Shown here: in pieces, positions 52,415-60,893 of the stretch | How the letters are laid out: every line of letters starts with the position of its first letter | Numbering within the stretch: position 1 is the first letter of the stretch | Origin: GWF2-38-69 sp965228125 | GTDB taxonomy: Bacteria > Verrucomicrobiota > Lentisphaeria > Victivallales > GWF2-38-69 | DNA: 64,000 bases | Assembly: GCA_965228125.1 (NCBI GenBank) | Contig: OZ245791.1 | Span: 1,302,001-1,366,000, forward strand | Direction: 5' to 3' | Position numbers and translations under genes: made by a program | The notes under the pieces: generated by a model | The model's database searches: none | Told to the model about the DNA's origin: nothing | Seen by the model: only the letters and a program-made list of their open reading frames with translations

Positions 52415-53563
52415 TTGAGCACTTTTATAAAGAACTGCAGAGTAGTATCAGACTCAATGGATATTATCAACGGAGTCGTAGAAATAGATAAAGGCATAAT
52501 AGCAAATGTTTTTCCAAATACTGAAATACAAATTCCTGCCGGAGCCGATATTATAGATGCCAAAGGTGATATGGTTTTTCCTGGATTTATTGACATTCAC
52601 TGCCATGGGGCAATGGGTTACGATGTCACTGATGGAACAGTAGAAGCAATTGAAAAAATATCTGAAACCAAATTAAAAGAAGGCGTCACAACTTTCTGCC
52701 CTACCACTCTGACTCTTCCTTTTGAAAACTTGAAAAAAGCCTGTGAATGTGTCGAGGAATACAAAAAGAAAACTCCATATGCAAAAGTAGCCGGAGTACA
52801 CCTGGAAGGCCCCTTTATAAGCAAGGATGCAATCGGTGCTCAAAATCCCAATTTTATCAAAAAACCAGATATTAATTTCGTGAAAGAACTAAATAATGTC
52901 ACTAAAGTGGCAATAGTCTCATTTGCAGTAGAGGTAGAAGGAGCAAAAGAATTCATCATAGAACTTAATAAAATGAACATAGTGCCTTCCTGTGCACATA
53001 GTTCTGCGCTTTATTCCGATTTTAAAGAAGCAAAGAAATGTGGGCTAAAAAACATTACTCACTTTTGTAATCAGATAACAAAACTCCACCACAGGGAAAT
53101 TGGACTGGTTGGAGCAGGACTGCTAGATGACGATATCAAACTCGAACTTATTTGCGACAAAGTACACTCCTGTCCTGAAATGATTCAACTCACATTCAAG
53201 GTACGACACGCTGAAAATGTCATTTTAATTACAGACTCTGTAGCAGCTTCATGGTTAAAAGATGGCAATTACCAACTTGGGGGACTGGATGTAATTGTAG
53301 AAAACTCTGTTGCAAGAATAGCCGCATCAGGGAGTTTGGCAGGAAGTACACTCAAATATTATCAGGCTCTGAAAAATGTTTACGAAGTTACAGGCATACC
53401 TCTTTCCCAGCTCATAAGGTCAACTAGTTACAACCAGGCAATATCACTTGGACTGAAAAATGTCGGCAAAATAGAAAAAGGATTTCTGGCTGACATATTG
53501 ATTGTCGATAAAAACTTCAAGCCTTATACCGCGTTTGTCAATGGAAGAAGATTTAATCTGTGA
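52415..53563 (+). CDS. nagA: N-acetylglucosamine-6-phosphate deacetylase
   Basis: Deacetylates GlcNAc-6-P to GlcN-6-P. I placed the start at a TTG (52415) because GGAGGT lies 6 nt upstream; the ATG at 52385 is ten codons earlier and has no site. Amidohydrolase landmarks: FPGFIDIHCHGAMGYD, the metal Glu in VHLEGPFIS, His in SCAHSSALYSD and in THFCNQITKLHHR, and the catalytic Asp in LITDSVAA. About 382 residues, a normal size. It starts an operon of eight genes; its stop overlaps the next start as GTGA. Confidence 0.92.
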   Translation: MSTFIKNCRVVSDSMDIINGVVEIDKGIIANVFPNTEIQIPAGADIIDAKGDMVFPGFIDIHCHGAMGYDVTDGTVEAIEKISETKLKEGVTTFCPTTLTLPFENLKKACECVEEYKKKTPYAKVAGVHLEGPFISKDAIGAQNPNFIKKPDINFVKELNNVTKVAIVSFAVEVEGAKEFIIELNKMNIVPSCAHSSALYSDFKEAKKCGLKNITHFCNQITKLHHREIGLVGAGLLDDDIKLELICDKVHSCPEMIQLTFKVRHAENVILITDSVAASWLKDGNYQLGGLDVIVENSVARIAASGSLAGSTLKYYQALKNVYEVTGIPLSQLIRSTSYNQAISLGLKNVGKIEKGFLADILIVDKNFKPYTAFVNGRRFNL

Positions 53564-55113
53564 ACTTAATCATCAAGGAAACTCTTGCATTGAGAACGCC
53601 AGACCTTCAAAATAGAATTGAAATTTTCTGGAAACAACAGGATAAATTTCGCAACCACCCACTTTTAACAGAGTTGCCAAATCCGGAAACACACAACCTG
53701 TCAGAATTGGCTAAAAACGATGTCAAATCAGCTATTCAAATGTTACAAAAGGCTGATATAAAAGCGATTTCAAATATGTTCAAAATCCTCCCTGAGCTTG
53801 AATTATTAAGGTCAGAAGTTTTGAATACGCTACAAAAAGGAAATCGTATTTTTATATGCGGTTGCGGCGCGAGCGGAAGGCTTGCAATAGCCCTGGAATA
53901 CTTGTGGAAAACATATAATCCTGATAAGAACCAAGATTCAATTGTCGGATTTCTAGCAGGCGGCGACAATGCGATGATTAAGTCAATAGAAGGATTTGAG
54001 GATCACAAAGATTTTGGTATAAAGCAGTTGTACCAAGCAGGATTCAAAGACGGAGATTTGTTGCTAAGCGCCACCGCGAGCGGCGAATCGCCTTTTGTTA
54101 TTGGCGCCGCTGAAGAAGCGTCAAAAACTTCAGTAAAACCATATTTCATACACTGCAATACAAACGATGCGCTCAAAGGCAGAATAAAAGATCACCCTAT
54201 ATATAACCATGACATTAAGACCTTATCGTTTTTTGTCGGCCCCATGGCTCTTTCGGGAAGCACCAGAATGCAGGCAACTACAGCCTTGATGATTGGGCTA
54301 GGACTTCCCCTTTTCTCCGATAATATAAAACAGGATCTCGAAAATTTTTTAAAGTTCTTTGAGAAGTTCGATATGACTCCGATAGACAGCTTTATACTCT
54401 CAGAATCTATCGCCTACAAAAACAAGGAGTACATTTTATATGAAACACAACCTTGTTACGGGATAACAACTCTAACAGACACGACAGAAAGATCACCTAC
54501 CTTCAATTTAACTCCATTTGAAAATCAGCTCGACTTTAAAAAAGACCCTGCTATCTGTTATATTCTGTTTTCAGGAGTCCAAAGTCCTGAGTCAGCTTGG
54601 AAACTTCTTCTTGGCAGAGAGCCAAAGACATTAGACTGGAGTGAAGAAACAAGTTTAAAAAGCCTTATGGGTTTTGATTTCAGCAGAAATATTATTGAAT
54701 TCAGAGCTAAGTACGCACCTACCAAGCACTTTTTTAGCGTCAGAAAAAATGATTCCCTGATAGTTTCCTTAAAATTTGATGATAACTGTTTTTCATTTGA
54801 TTCAAAAGGACTCTCACCTCTATTTGAACAGTTACTACTCAAGCTCATCTTAAATACTTCATCGACAATCGTTATGGGCAGGCTTGGTTTGTACGACGGA
54901 AATTTAATGACTTCTCTTTATCCCAGCAACAGCAAATTAATTGACAGAGCGATAAGATACATTGACTTCATTTTAAGGCAAAAACATAATATCAATGAAA
55001 GATATGAAGAAATCGCAAATATGATGTTTGACGAACTCGAAATTCTCCAGCCTGGCGAATCAATTGTTAATAGAACGGTTAACGCCATAACAAATATGCC
55101 AAGGAAACTCTAA
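53560..55113 (+). CDS. MurQ/GKRP-like double SIS-domain protein
   Basis: A 517-residue relative of MurNAc-6-P etherase, but much longer than MurQ (about 300), in the range of eukaryotic glucokinase regulatory protein. NPETHNLSELAKNDVKSAIQML matches the MurQ N terminus. SIS motifs are GCGASGRLA (101-109), LAGGDNAM...IEGFEDH, ATASGESPFV and GSTRMQATTALMIGL. The Glu of EGFEDH fits MurQ Glu114, but the position of Glu83 (SECPPTFG) reads differently, so lyase activity is unsure. The second half should be the second SIS domain. The start is a GTG overlapping nagA. In the operon it would turn MurNAc-6-P into GlcNAc-6-P for NagA, or sense a sugar phosphate. Confidence 0.75.
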   Translation: MNLIIKETLALRTPDLQNRIEIFWKQQDKFRNHPLLTELPNPETHNLSELAKNDVKSAIQMLQKADIKAISNMFKILPELELLRSEVLNTLQKGNRIFICGCGASGRLAIALEYLWKTYNPDKNQDSIVGFLAGGDNAMIKSIEGFEDHKDFGIKQLYQAGFKDGDLLLSATASGESPFVIGAAEEASKTSVKPYFIHCNTNDALKGRIKDHPIYNHDIKTLSFFVGPMALSGSTRMQATTALMIGLGLPLFSDNIKQDLENFLKFFEKFDMTPIDSFILSESIAYKNKEYILYETQPCYGITTLTDTTERSPTFNLTPFENQLDFKKDPAICYILFSGVQSPESAWKLLLGREPKTLDWSEETSLKSLMGFDFSRNIIEFRAKYAPTKHFFSVRKNDSLIVSLKFDDNCFSFDSKGLSPLFEQLLLKLILNTSSTIVMGRLGLYDGNLMTSLYPSNSKLIDRAIRYIDFILRQKHNINERYEEIANMMFDELEILQPGESIVNRTVNAITNMPRKL

Positions 55114-55117
55114 CATT

Positions 55118-56026
55118 ATGAAAGACATTTTTATAGGGATAGATGGCGGCGGGACTAAGACTAAAGCAGTAATTACCGATGACAAATTCAAAATCATCGG
55201 CACTGGAATTGGCGGCGCCTCAAATATAAGGCTCTCTGTTACAGATTCATGGAAGTCGATTTACAGCGCTATAAACAATGCCCTTGAAGGAACAGGAATT
55301 GCTCTTGCAAATAAAGAGTATAATTTCCATGCAGGCATGGGGCTGGCGGGAGTAACAATACTAAAAGCAAAAAAAGAGTTTCTTGAAACTCCGCACCCTT
55401 TCAAATCACTTATCCTTGAGAGCGATGCCCACATTGGATGCCTAGCCGTTCATGATGCTAAAGACGGGGCAATAATAAGTGTCGGAACCGGTGTCATAGG
55501 CTATCTTATAGAAAAAGGGGAAAGCTGCAGAGTGGGAGGATGGGGTTTCCCTCATGCAGATATCGGCGGTGGAGCATGGATGGGACTCGAAGCAGCCAAG
55601 CTGACATTTAAAGCAGTTGATGGAATGATAGAAAATTCTGAGATGCTACTAGAAATATTCGCAAAATTTAACAATAGTTTGACAGAATTTTGCGCATGGG
55701 CATGCGCTGCTAAGTCTTCTGACTTTGCCACGCTGGCTCCGTTTGTAGTAGAATATGATCAAAAAGGAGATAAATACGCTCAACAGCTCATCAAGAATGC
55801 AGCTATGGAAATTGATGTTATGTATTCGGCTTTGAATAGAAAATTAAAAGCCGCGTCTCCTAAAATAATGTGCGCTCTCCTTGGGGGGCTGGGAAAAATA
55901 CTGTATCCGTACATTAAAGAAAAACAGCAGATTTTCATTCCCGACGCTTCAAAAACAGCAGAACTGGGAGCTATATATATGCTTCAACAAAATTTATCAT
56001 TATGTTTTCATACAATAACTAAATAA
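55118..56026 (+). CDS. N-acetylglucosamine kinase (BadF/BadG/BcrA ATPase family)
   Basis: A 302-residue actin-fold sugar kinase. GIDGGGTKTKAVI (residues 6-18) is the phosphate-1 loop, ESDAHIG carries the catalytic Asp, and GAIISVGTGVIGYL and GGWGFPHADIGGGAWMG form the ATP and sugar sites typical of GlcNAc kinases. It would make GlcNAc-6-P for NagA, and may also phosphorylate MurNAc or glucosamine. It follows the SIS gene after 4 bp. Confidence 0.85.
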   Translation: MKDIFIGIDGGGTKTKAVITDDKFKIIGTGIGGASNIRLSVTDSWKSIYSAINNALEGTGIALANKEYNFHAGMGLAGVTILKAKKEFLETPHPFKSLILESDAHIGCLAVHDAKDGAIISVGTGVIGYLIEKGESCRVGGWGFPHADIGGGAWMGLEAAKLTFKAVDGMIENSEMLLEIFAKFNNSLTEFCAWACAAKSSDFATLAPFVVEYDQKGDKYAQQLIKNAAMEIDVMYSALNRKLKAASPKIMCALLGGLGKILYPYIKEKQQIFIPDASKTAELGAIYMLQQNLSLCFHTITK

Positions 56027-56044
56027 AGGCACAAAGGAGTCACT

Positions 56045-56818
56045 ATGGAAGTCTTAATCATGCCAAATAGAAAGGCGGCAACAAACCTGACAGCTAAACT
56101 TATCGCAAATAGGGTCAAAACAAAACCATCATGCGTTCTCGGGCTTGCCACTGGAAGAACAATGGAAGAAGTCTACGATGATCTGGCCTCAATGTCACTA
56201 GATTTTTCAAACTGCATCACATTCAATCTCGACGAATACATCGGGCTCGAACCCACTGACAAAAATTCCTACAGATATTACATGAATACTCATCTCTTCA
56301 AAAAAATAAATATCAAACCTTACAACACATATCTTCCTAACGGCATGGCAAAGGACATGAAAGAAGAATGTGAAAAATACGAAAGGTTGATGGCCGATCA
56401 CGGCGGTATAGACATCCAGCTTCTAGGTTTAGGCAAATCAGGCCACATTGGGTTCAATGAACCTCTCTCTTCTCTATTTTCAAGAACAAGGGAAAAAGCC
56501 CTTACGCAAACAACAATTGACCAAAACAGCCCCATTTTTGACAAACCTGAAGATATGCCTAAAAGAGCTCTGACAATGGGCGTAGGCACAATTCTGGAAG
56601 CCAAAAAGATTATTATGCTGACCACCGGCAAAGATAAAGCTGAGATTCTTGCCAAAGCTGTTGAAGGTCCGATTACATCTATGATTTCTGCTACAGCTCT
56701 CCAGCTCCATCCGTCATGCACAGTAATAGTTGACGAAGAAGCTGCCAGCCTCCTCACAGAAAAAGAATACTACAGATGGATATTCAAGAACGAACCTGAG
56801 TGGGAAGAGTATCAATAA
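56045..56818 (+). CDS. nagB: Glucosamine-6-phosphate deaminase
   Basis: A 257-residue enzyme turning GlcN-6-P into fructose-6-P and ammonia, the step that joins amino sugars to glycolysis. Landmarks are LGLATGRTMEEVYDDL, FNLDEYIGL with the catalytic Asp, and GLGKSGHIGFNEP. The spelling GKSGH instead of GxDGH is a small deviation at the active-site loop. AAAGGAG lies upstream. With nagA and the kinase it makes a complete GlcNAc route. Confidence 0.9.
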   Translation: MEVLIMPNRKAATNLTAKLIANRVKTKPSCVLGLATGRTMEEVYDDLASMSLDFSNCITFNLDEYIGLEPTDKNSYRYYMNTHLFKKINIKPYNTYLPNGMAKDMKEECEKYERLMADHGGIDIQLLGLGKSGHIGFNEPLSSLFSRTREKALTQTTIDQNSPIFDKPEDMPKRALTMGVGTILEAKKIIMLTTGKDKAEILAKAVEGPITSMISATALQLHPSCTVIVDEEAASLLTEKEYYRWIFKNEPEWEEYQ

Positions 56819-56840
56819 ATACAAAATCCAAAGCAAAATT

Positions 56841-57743
56841 ATGAAACTTAAAGGAATTATCCCTCCGATCGTAACACCTTTGACGGGTCCTGACGAACTA
56901 GACAAAAAAGGTCTTGAAAATCTCATAGAGCATGTAATCAAAGGTGGAGTTCATGGGATATTCATCCTTGGAACGACAGGCGAAGCACCAAGTTTGAGTT
57001 ACAACCTCAGACACGAACTTATCGAAAGAGCGTGTAAACAGATTGCCGGAAGGGTTCCCGTTTTGGTGGGAATAACAGACACGGCTTTCATCGAGTCTGT
57101 CAAACTTGCGAATTTTGCCAAGGACAATGGTGCTGATTCGGTCGTTCTTGCTCCCCCTTATTATTTCACTGCGGGCCCGGATGAATTGAGGGAATACATT
57201 GCTGATATAATGAAAGAAATAGACATAGGGCTCTATCTTTACAATATGCCCAGCATGACAAAACTTATGCTTGACCCTGATACAGTCCAATTTGCATCTG
57301 AAATCAAAGGCATCAGAGGAATAAAAGACAGTTCAGGCAACATGACATATTTCCATTTGCTTAAACATAAACTTCAAGGCAAAAAAGATTTTTCTTTCTT
57401 TGTCGGCCCGGAAGAAATCCTTGCCGAAGCACTATTTATTGGTGCTGACGGCGGAGTAAACGGCGGTGCGAATTTCTGCCCTGAACTTTATGTAAATTTA
57501 TATAATGCTGCTCAAGCAGGAGACTGGACTCTTGCAAGAGAGCTTCAGGAGAAAGTACTGGACATCAGCAGTGCTATTTATACTGTTGGCAGATTTGGTT
57601 CCAGTTATCTCAAAGGGGTAAAATGCGCACTTTCATTGCTCGGGATATGCAACGATGTATTGGCACAGCCATTCCATTCATTTAAGGAACCGGAGAGGGA
57701 AAAAATCAAAACCCGTTTACAAAAAATCGGGCTACTAAAATAA
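56841..57743 (+). CDS. DapA/NanA-family aldolase (dihydrodipicolinate synthase superfamily)
   Basis: A 300-residue class I aldolase. I placed the start at 56841 (MKLKGIIPPIVTPL), the true family N terminus, since an earlier reading runs inside nagB. GTTGE (44-48) binds the pyruvate carboxylate, Tyr134 (LYNMP) is the general acid and Lys162 (GIKDSSGN) forms the Schiff base. In a GlcNAc operon it could be N-acetylneuraminate lyase (NanA); but no ManNAc kinase or epimerase (nanK, nanE) is next to it, and other 2-keto-3-deoxy acids are possible. The true DapA role is less likely here. Confidence 0.8.
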   Translation: MKLKGIIPPIVTPLTGPDELDKKGLENLIEHVIKGGVHGIFILGTTGEAPSLSYNLRHELIERACKQIAGRVPVLVGITDTAFIESVKLANFAKDNGADSVVLAPPYYFTAGPDELREYIADIMKEIDIGLYLYNMPSMTKLMLDPDTVQFASEIKGIRGIKDSSGNMTYFHLLKHKLQGKKDFSFFVGPEEILAEALFIGADGGVNGGANFCPELYVNLYNAAQAGDWTLARELQEKVLDISSAIYTVGRFGSSYLKGVKCALSLLGICNDVLAQPFHSFKEPEREKIKTRLQKIGLLK

Positions 57744-57766
57744 TTACTTCCAAAAGAGAAATAACC

Positions 57767-59284
57767 ATGAAGAAGAAAATCGCATTATTCTGGCCTGGAG
57801 ATTACAGAGCAAAACCCAATGAATTAGCATTACCGGGCGTCACTCAGGCTACAGAACAAATGGAAAAAGCCTTGAAGAAACTTGGTTATAACCCCTACAA
57901 AGTAGAAGGATTTATAACTAAGCCACATGAAGCTATAGAAAAGATCAGCCCCATCAACGACCCAATAGTCGGGCTATACACTCACTGGGTTTACGGCCCT
58001 CACACTACAGACGGTGTAGTCGGCAAAGATACTCCTTTTCTTCTTGCCAGTAATTTTTCAGGTATGTGGCCGGGACTTGTAGGGTTATTAAATACGGCCG
58101 CTTGTTTGGAATTCGTAGGCAGAAAAACAAGCAGAGTTTGGACTGATTATAAAAACTGGACAGAAGACGCCCCTTTCATGGCGCACCTTGAAGAATGGTG
58201 CAATACCGGCAAAACCCAATATGCCGCCACACAGATTAAAAAACCCGGCAAGGTTTCAGAAGAAGCCTCAAAAATTGCCCAGAAAGTTTATGATGAAATT
58301 TCCAAAAGAAGAATTCTGGCTCTTATGCTTGGCGATACTTCAATGGGCATGATAAATGGATATTTTGGTTCGAAATTCCTGACAAAAGTGGGGTTTACCG
58401 AACATAAAATTGACCAGGCATGGATTATCGAAAAAGGAGCAAAAATCAGTCAAAAAAGAATCGATGATGCATACAAATTCGTCAAGGGAAAAGGTGTTCG
58501 GTTTCATTATGGAGAAAAAGGTGCAGAAGACTTTAATGAAAATGCCACGAAAGAGCAACTGAGAGACTACCTTGCAGTTATTGATTTGTCCAATGAATTC
58601 AAAGCTGACTGCGTAGGTTGGCAATACCAGTTGGGATTAATAGGACTCCGCCCTCCTTCGGATTTCGCAGAAGGCCTCTTAAACTCAGCATGCAGGCCAG
58701 AATCTAATGGCGATACAATTGTAGACTCTACAGAAGGAGATCAGGGCAACTTGATTCCTATGGAACTCATGAAGAGGATACTGAAGAAAAAGAATTTACA
58801 TCAGGCAACAATATTTCATGATGTAAGATGGGGAGTTGAGCATGAAGGCAGATTCATCTGGATCCTTAATAATTCAGGCTCGGCAGCGGCTTATTCATAC
58901 AATCATAAACCCGATTCGCTTGAAGGCGTTCATTCATATAGACAGCCTGCAGGGTATTTCCCTGTGCCGGGCGGTACATTCACTGGAGAAAGCATGCCAG
59001 GCAAAATTACGTGGGCAAGAGCCTATATAATGAATGACGAACTCTATATGGATATCGGTAAAGGTGAAGTACCTAAGCTTTCCGAAAAGAAAAAAGAAGA
59101 ATTTTGGGGCGCTACTACAAGACAGTGGCCTTTCATGGCAGCTGATTTAGGAGTTTCACGGGATACACTTATGGCACACTACATGAGTAATCATATAGCA
59201 GTAGCTTACGGCGATATTCAAGAGGAAATGATTGCCCTATCGCATAAACTTGGCTTCAAAGTCAGAATACTTGGAAAAAGATAA
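57767..59284 (+). CDS. L-fucose/D-arabinose isomerase-like protein
   Basis: A 505-residue member of the FucI-like isomerase fold: two N-terminal Rossmann-like domains (about 1-340) and a C-terminal barrel. Candidates for the metal ligands are the Glu in DSTEGDQGNL, Asp in IFHDVRWG and a late His in SNHIAVAYGD. GLYTHWVYGPHTTDGVVG, SGMWPGLVGLLNTAACLEF and QAGYFPVPGGTFTGESM-like parts fit this family. Paralogues interconvert L-fucose/L-fuculose or D-arabinose/D-ribulose. The FGGY kinase two genes downstream fits the second reaction, so D-ribulose may be the product. Confidence 0.7.
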   Translation: MKKKIALFWPGDYRAKPNELALPGVTQATEQMEKALKKLGYNPYKVEGFITKPHEAIEKISPINDPIVGLYTHWVYGPHTTDGVVGKDTPFLLASNFSGMWPGLVGLLNTAACLEFVGRKTSRVWTDYKNWTEDAPFMAHLEEWCNTGKTQYAATQIKKPGKVSEEASKIAQKVYDEISKRRILALMLGDTSMGMINGYFGSKFLTKVGFTEHKIDQAWIIEKGAKISQKRIDDAYKFVKGKGVRFHYGEKGAEDFNENATKEQLRDYLAVIDLSNEFKADCVGWQYQLGLIGLRPPSDFAEGLLNSACRPESNGDTIVDSTEGDQGNLIPMELMKRILKKKNLHQATIFHDVRWGVEHEGRFIWILNNSGSAAAYSYNHKPDSLEGVHSYRQPAGYFPVPGGTFTGESMPGKITWARAYIMNDELYMDIGKGEVPKLSEKKKEEFWGATTRQWPFMAADLGVSRDTLMAHYMSNHIAVAYGDIQEEMIALSHKLGFKVRILGKR

Positions 59285-59286
59285 AA

Positions 59287-60852
59287 ATGGATAATAAACA
59301 AATTTTAATTAAAGAGATTAGTCCTTCTACAAAAAAAGCGCTAATAAAAGGACAGATTAGCAGAGTCATACAAACAGGCGGCCCTACGATTTTTTTTATT
59401 TCTGACGGCACAGGAAATCTCTCTATAAAAGGTTTTACCAAACCCGGAGAACGTGCCTACCCTGAAATCGGAGAAGGCACCAGTGTACAGACTTTTGTTG
59501 AAATCGGAGAATTCAAAGGAGAACTCGAAGGTGAAATCAGATCCATCAAAGAGTTAAGCCCAAAAGAAGTAGATGACCTTCTTAACTCGATGAAAGAAAT
59601 TGAACTTAACAGAGCAAAAGTTACTGATGTCGGCTTTTTAGTTGAAAATGAAATTCTGACTAAATTAAAAAGCCGCTTCATGGAGGCCGCCTTGCAGGTA
59701 AGACTTGCAGTGATTCAAAACAGGCCAATCGTTGTAAGACATCATAATGACTGTGATGGATATTCTTCCGGTTTTGCATTAGAAAGAGCAATTGTTCCTT
59801 TAATTATCAAACAGCATAATTCTCTCAAAGCACCATGGGAATTTTTTCAAAGAGCTCCGTGCCAGGCGCCGTTCTATGAGCTTGAAGACTCTATCAGAGA
59901 TACAGCAAACTCTCTCCGAAACGTTGCAAAGTTTTCTAATAAAATGCCCCTGATTATTATCGCCGACAATGGCTCATGCGAAGAAGACTTAATGGCCATT
60001 AAACAAGGGAAAATACATGGCTCGGACTTCATTGTAATAGATCACCATGGATTTGATAAAGATGTAATTTCAAACGAAGTCCTCGCCCATATTAATCCGT
60101 TTTTAGTCGGTGAAAGCGGCTCATTTATATCAGCAGGAATGCTTTGCGTTGAACTTGCCAGATATATAAACAACGATGTGGAAAATATTATTCAAATAGC
60201 AGCCATGAGCGGTTATGCCGATAAAATCGACTTGGCAAACAGAGAATTAATGGAAAAATATTTGCTGTTAGCCAACAAAGAAGGCTACACAAAAGAACTG
60301 CTTTCCGATATCGGCCTTGTTATCGAATACGTTTCTTCAAAAGTCAGATTTATGGAAGTAAGAGAATATGTAGAAGTCGTATTCGGCCAGCCGCGTGACA
60401 AACAGGAGGAACTGGTATTGCTTATGGCTCCTTATATCAGGGAACTGGACAAAAAAGGGCTTGCCATTGGCAAGATCGGAGCGGTTCAGGAAAAATTTGG
60501 AAACATTACACTGCAAACAATAGAAATAGAAAAATCATTCCCAGGATTTGGATTCTTCCCAAAACCGGGAAGAGCTGTCAGCCTGATTCATGATAGTTAT
60601 CAAAGAGAAACAAGGACAAATGCTTTGGTCACAGCAGGAATAATGAACACAGCCATTACCATGCGTGCTACTAACGGAGCTAATTTTTCTCTTCATGAAC
60701 TAAAGAAATTTCTGATAGATAAGTTACCCAATGCCTTCATTGAGGGCGGCGGACATAAGAATGCAGGCGCTATAAGTTTCCTGCCATGCAAAAAGGATGA
60801 AGTTGTTAAGTATTTTAAAGAATTTGTGCTAAACAGATCAATCAAAGCATAA
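59287..60852 (+). CDS. DHH-family phosphoesterase with N-terminal OB domain (archaeal RecJ-like, COG1107 type)
   Basis: A 521-residue protein. Residues 15-90 form an OB-type nucleic-acid-binding domain (KGQISRVIQTGGPTIFFISDG). The DHH motif I is HHNDCDGYSSG (152-162), motif II is ADNGS (226-230) and motif III is IDHHG (251-255). The DHHA1 C-terminal part ends in GGGHKNAGAIS. This order and spelling fit the archaeal RecJ-like proteins of COG1107 more than bacterial RecJ, although the DnaJ-like zinc finger of many of those is absent. It could be an exonuclease or an oligonucleotide phosphodiesterase. It starts only 2 bp after the FucI-like gene, so it is translated with sugar enzymes, with no obvious reason. 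Confidence 0.72.
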   Translation: MDNKQILIKEISPSTKKALIKGQISRVIQTGGPTIFFISDGTGNLSIKGFTKPGERAYPEIGEGTSVQTFVEIGEFKGELEGEIRSIKELSPKEVDDLLNSMKEIELNRAKVTDVGFLVENEILTKLKSRFMEAALQVRLAVIQNRPIVVRHHNDCDGYSSGFALERAIVPLIIKQHNSLKAPWEFFQRAPCQAPFYELEDSIRDTANSLRNVAKFSNKMPLIIIADNGSCEEDLMAIKQGKIHGSDFIVIDHHGFDKDVISNEVLAHINPFLVGESGSFISAGMLCVELARYINNDVENIIQIAAMSGYADKIDLANRELMEKYLLLANKEGYTKELLSDIGLVIEYVSSKVRFMEVREYVEVVFGQPRDKQEELVLLMAPYIRELDKKGLAIGKIGAVQEKFGNITLQTIEIEKSFPGFGFFPKPGRAVSLIHDSYQRETRTNALVTAGIMNTAITMRATNGANFSLHELKKFLIDKLPNAFIEGGGHKNAGAISFLPCKKDEVVKYFKEFVLNRSIKA

Positions 60853-60893
60853 CACTAAAATACCGAACCATTGCATATGAAAGGGGGCTTCGT

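Noticed and set aside
56730..56840. Longer start for the DapA/NanA-family gene inside nagB
   Set aside because: The extra 37 residues lie in nagB coding sequence in another frame and do not resemble the family; the family N terminus begins at 56841.
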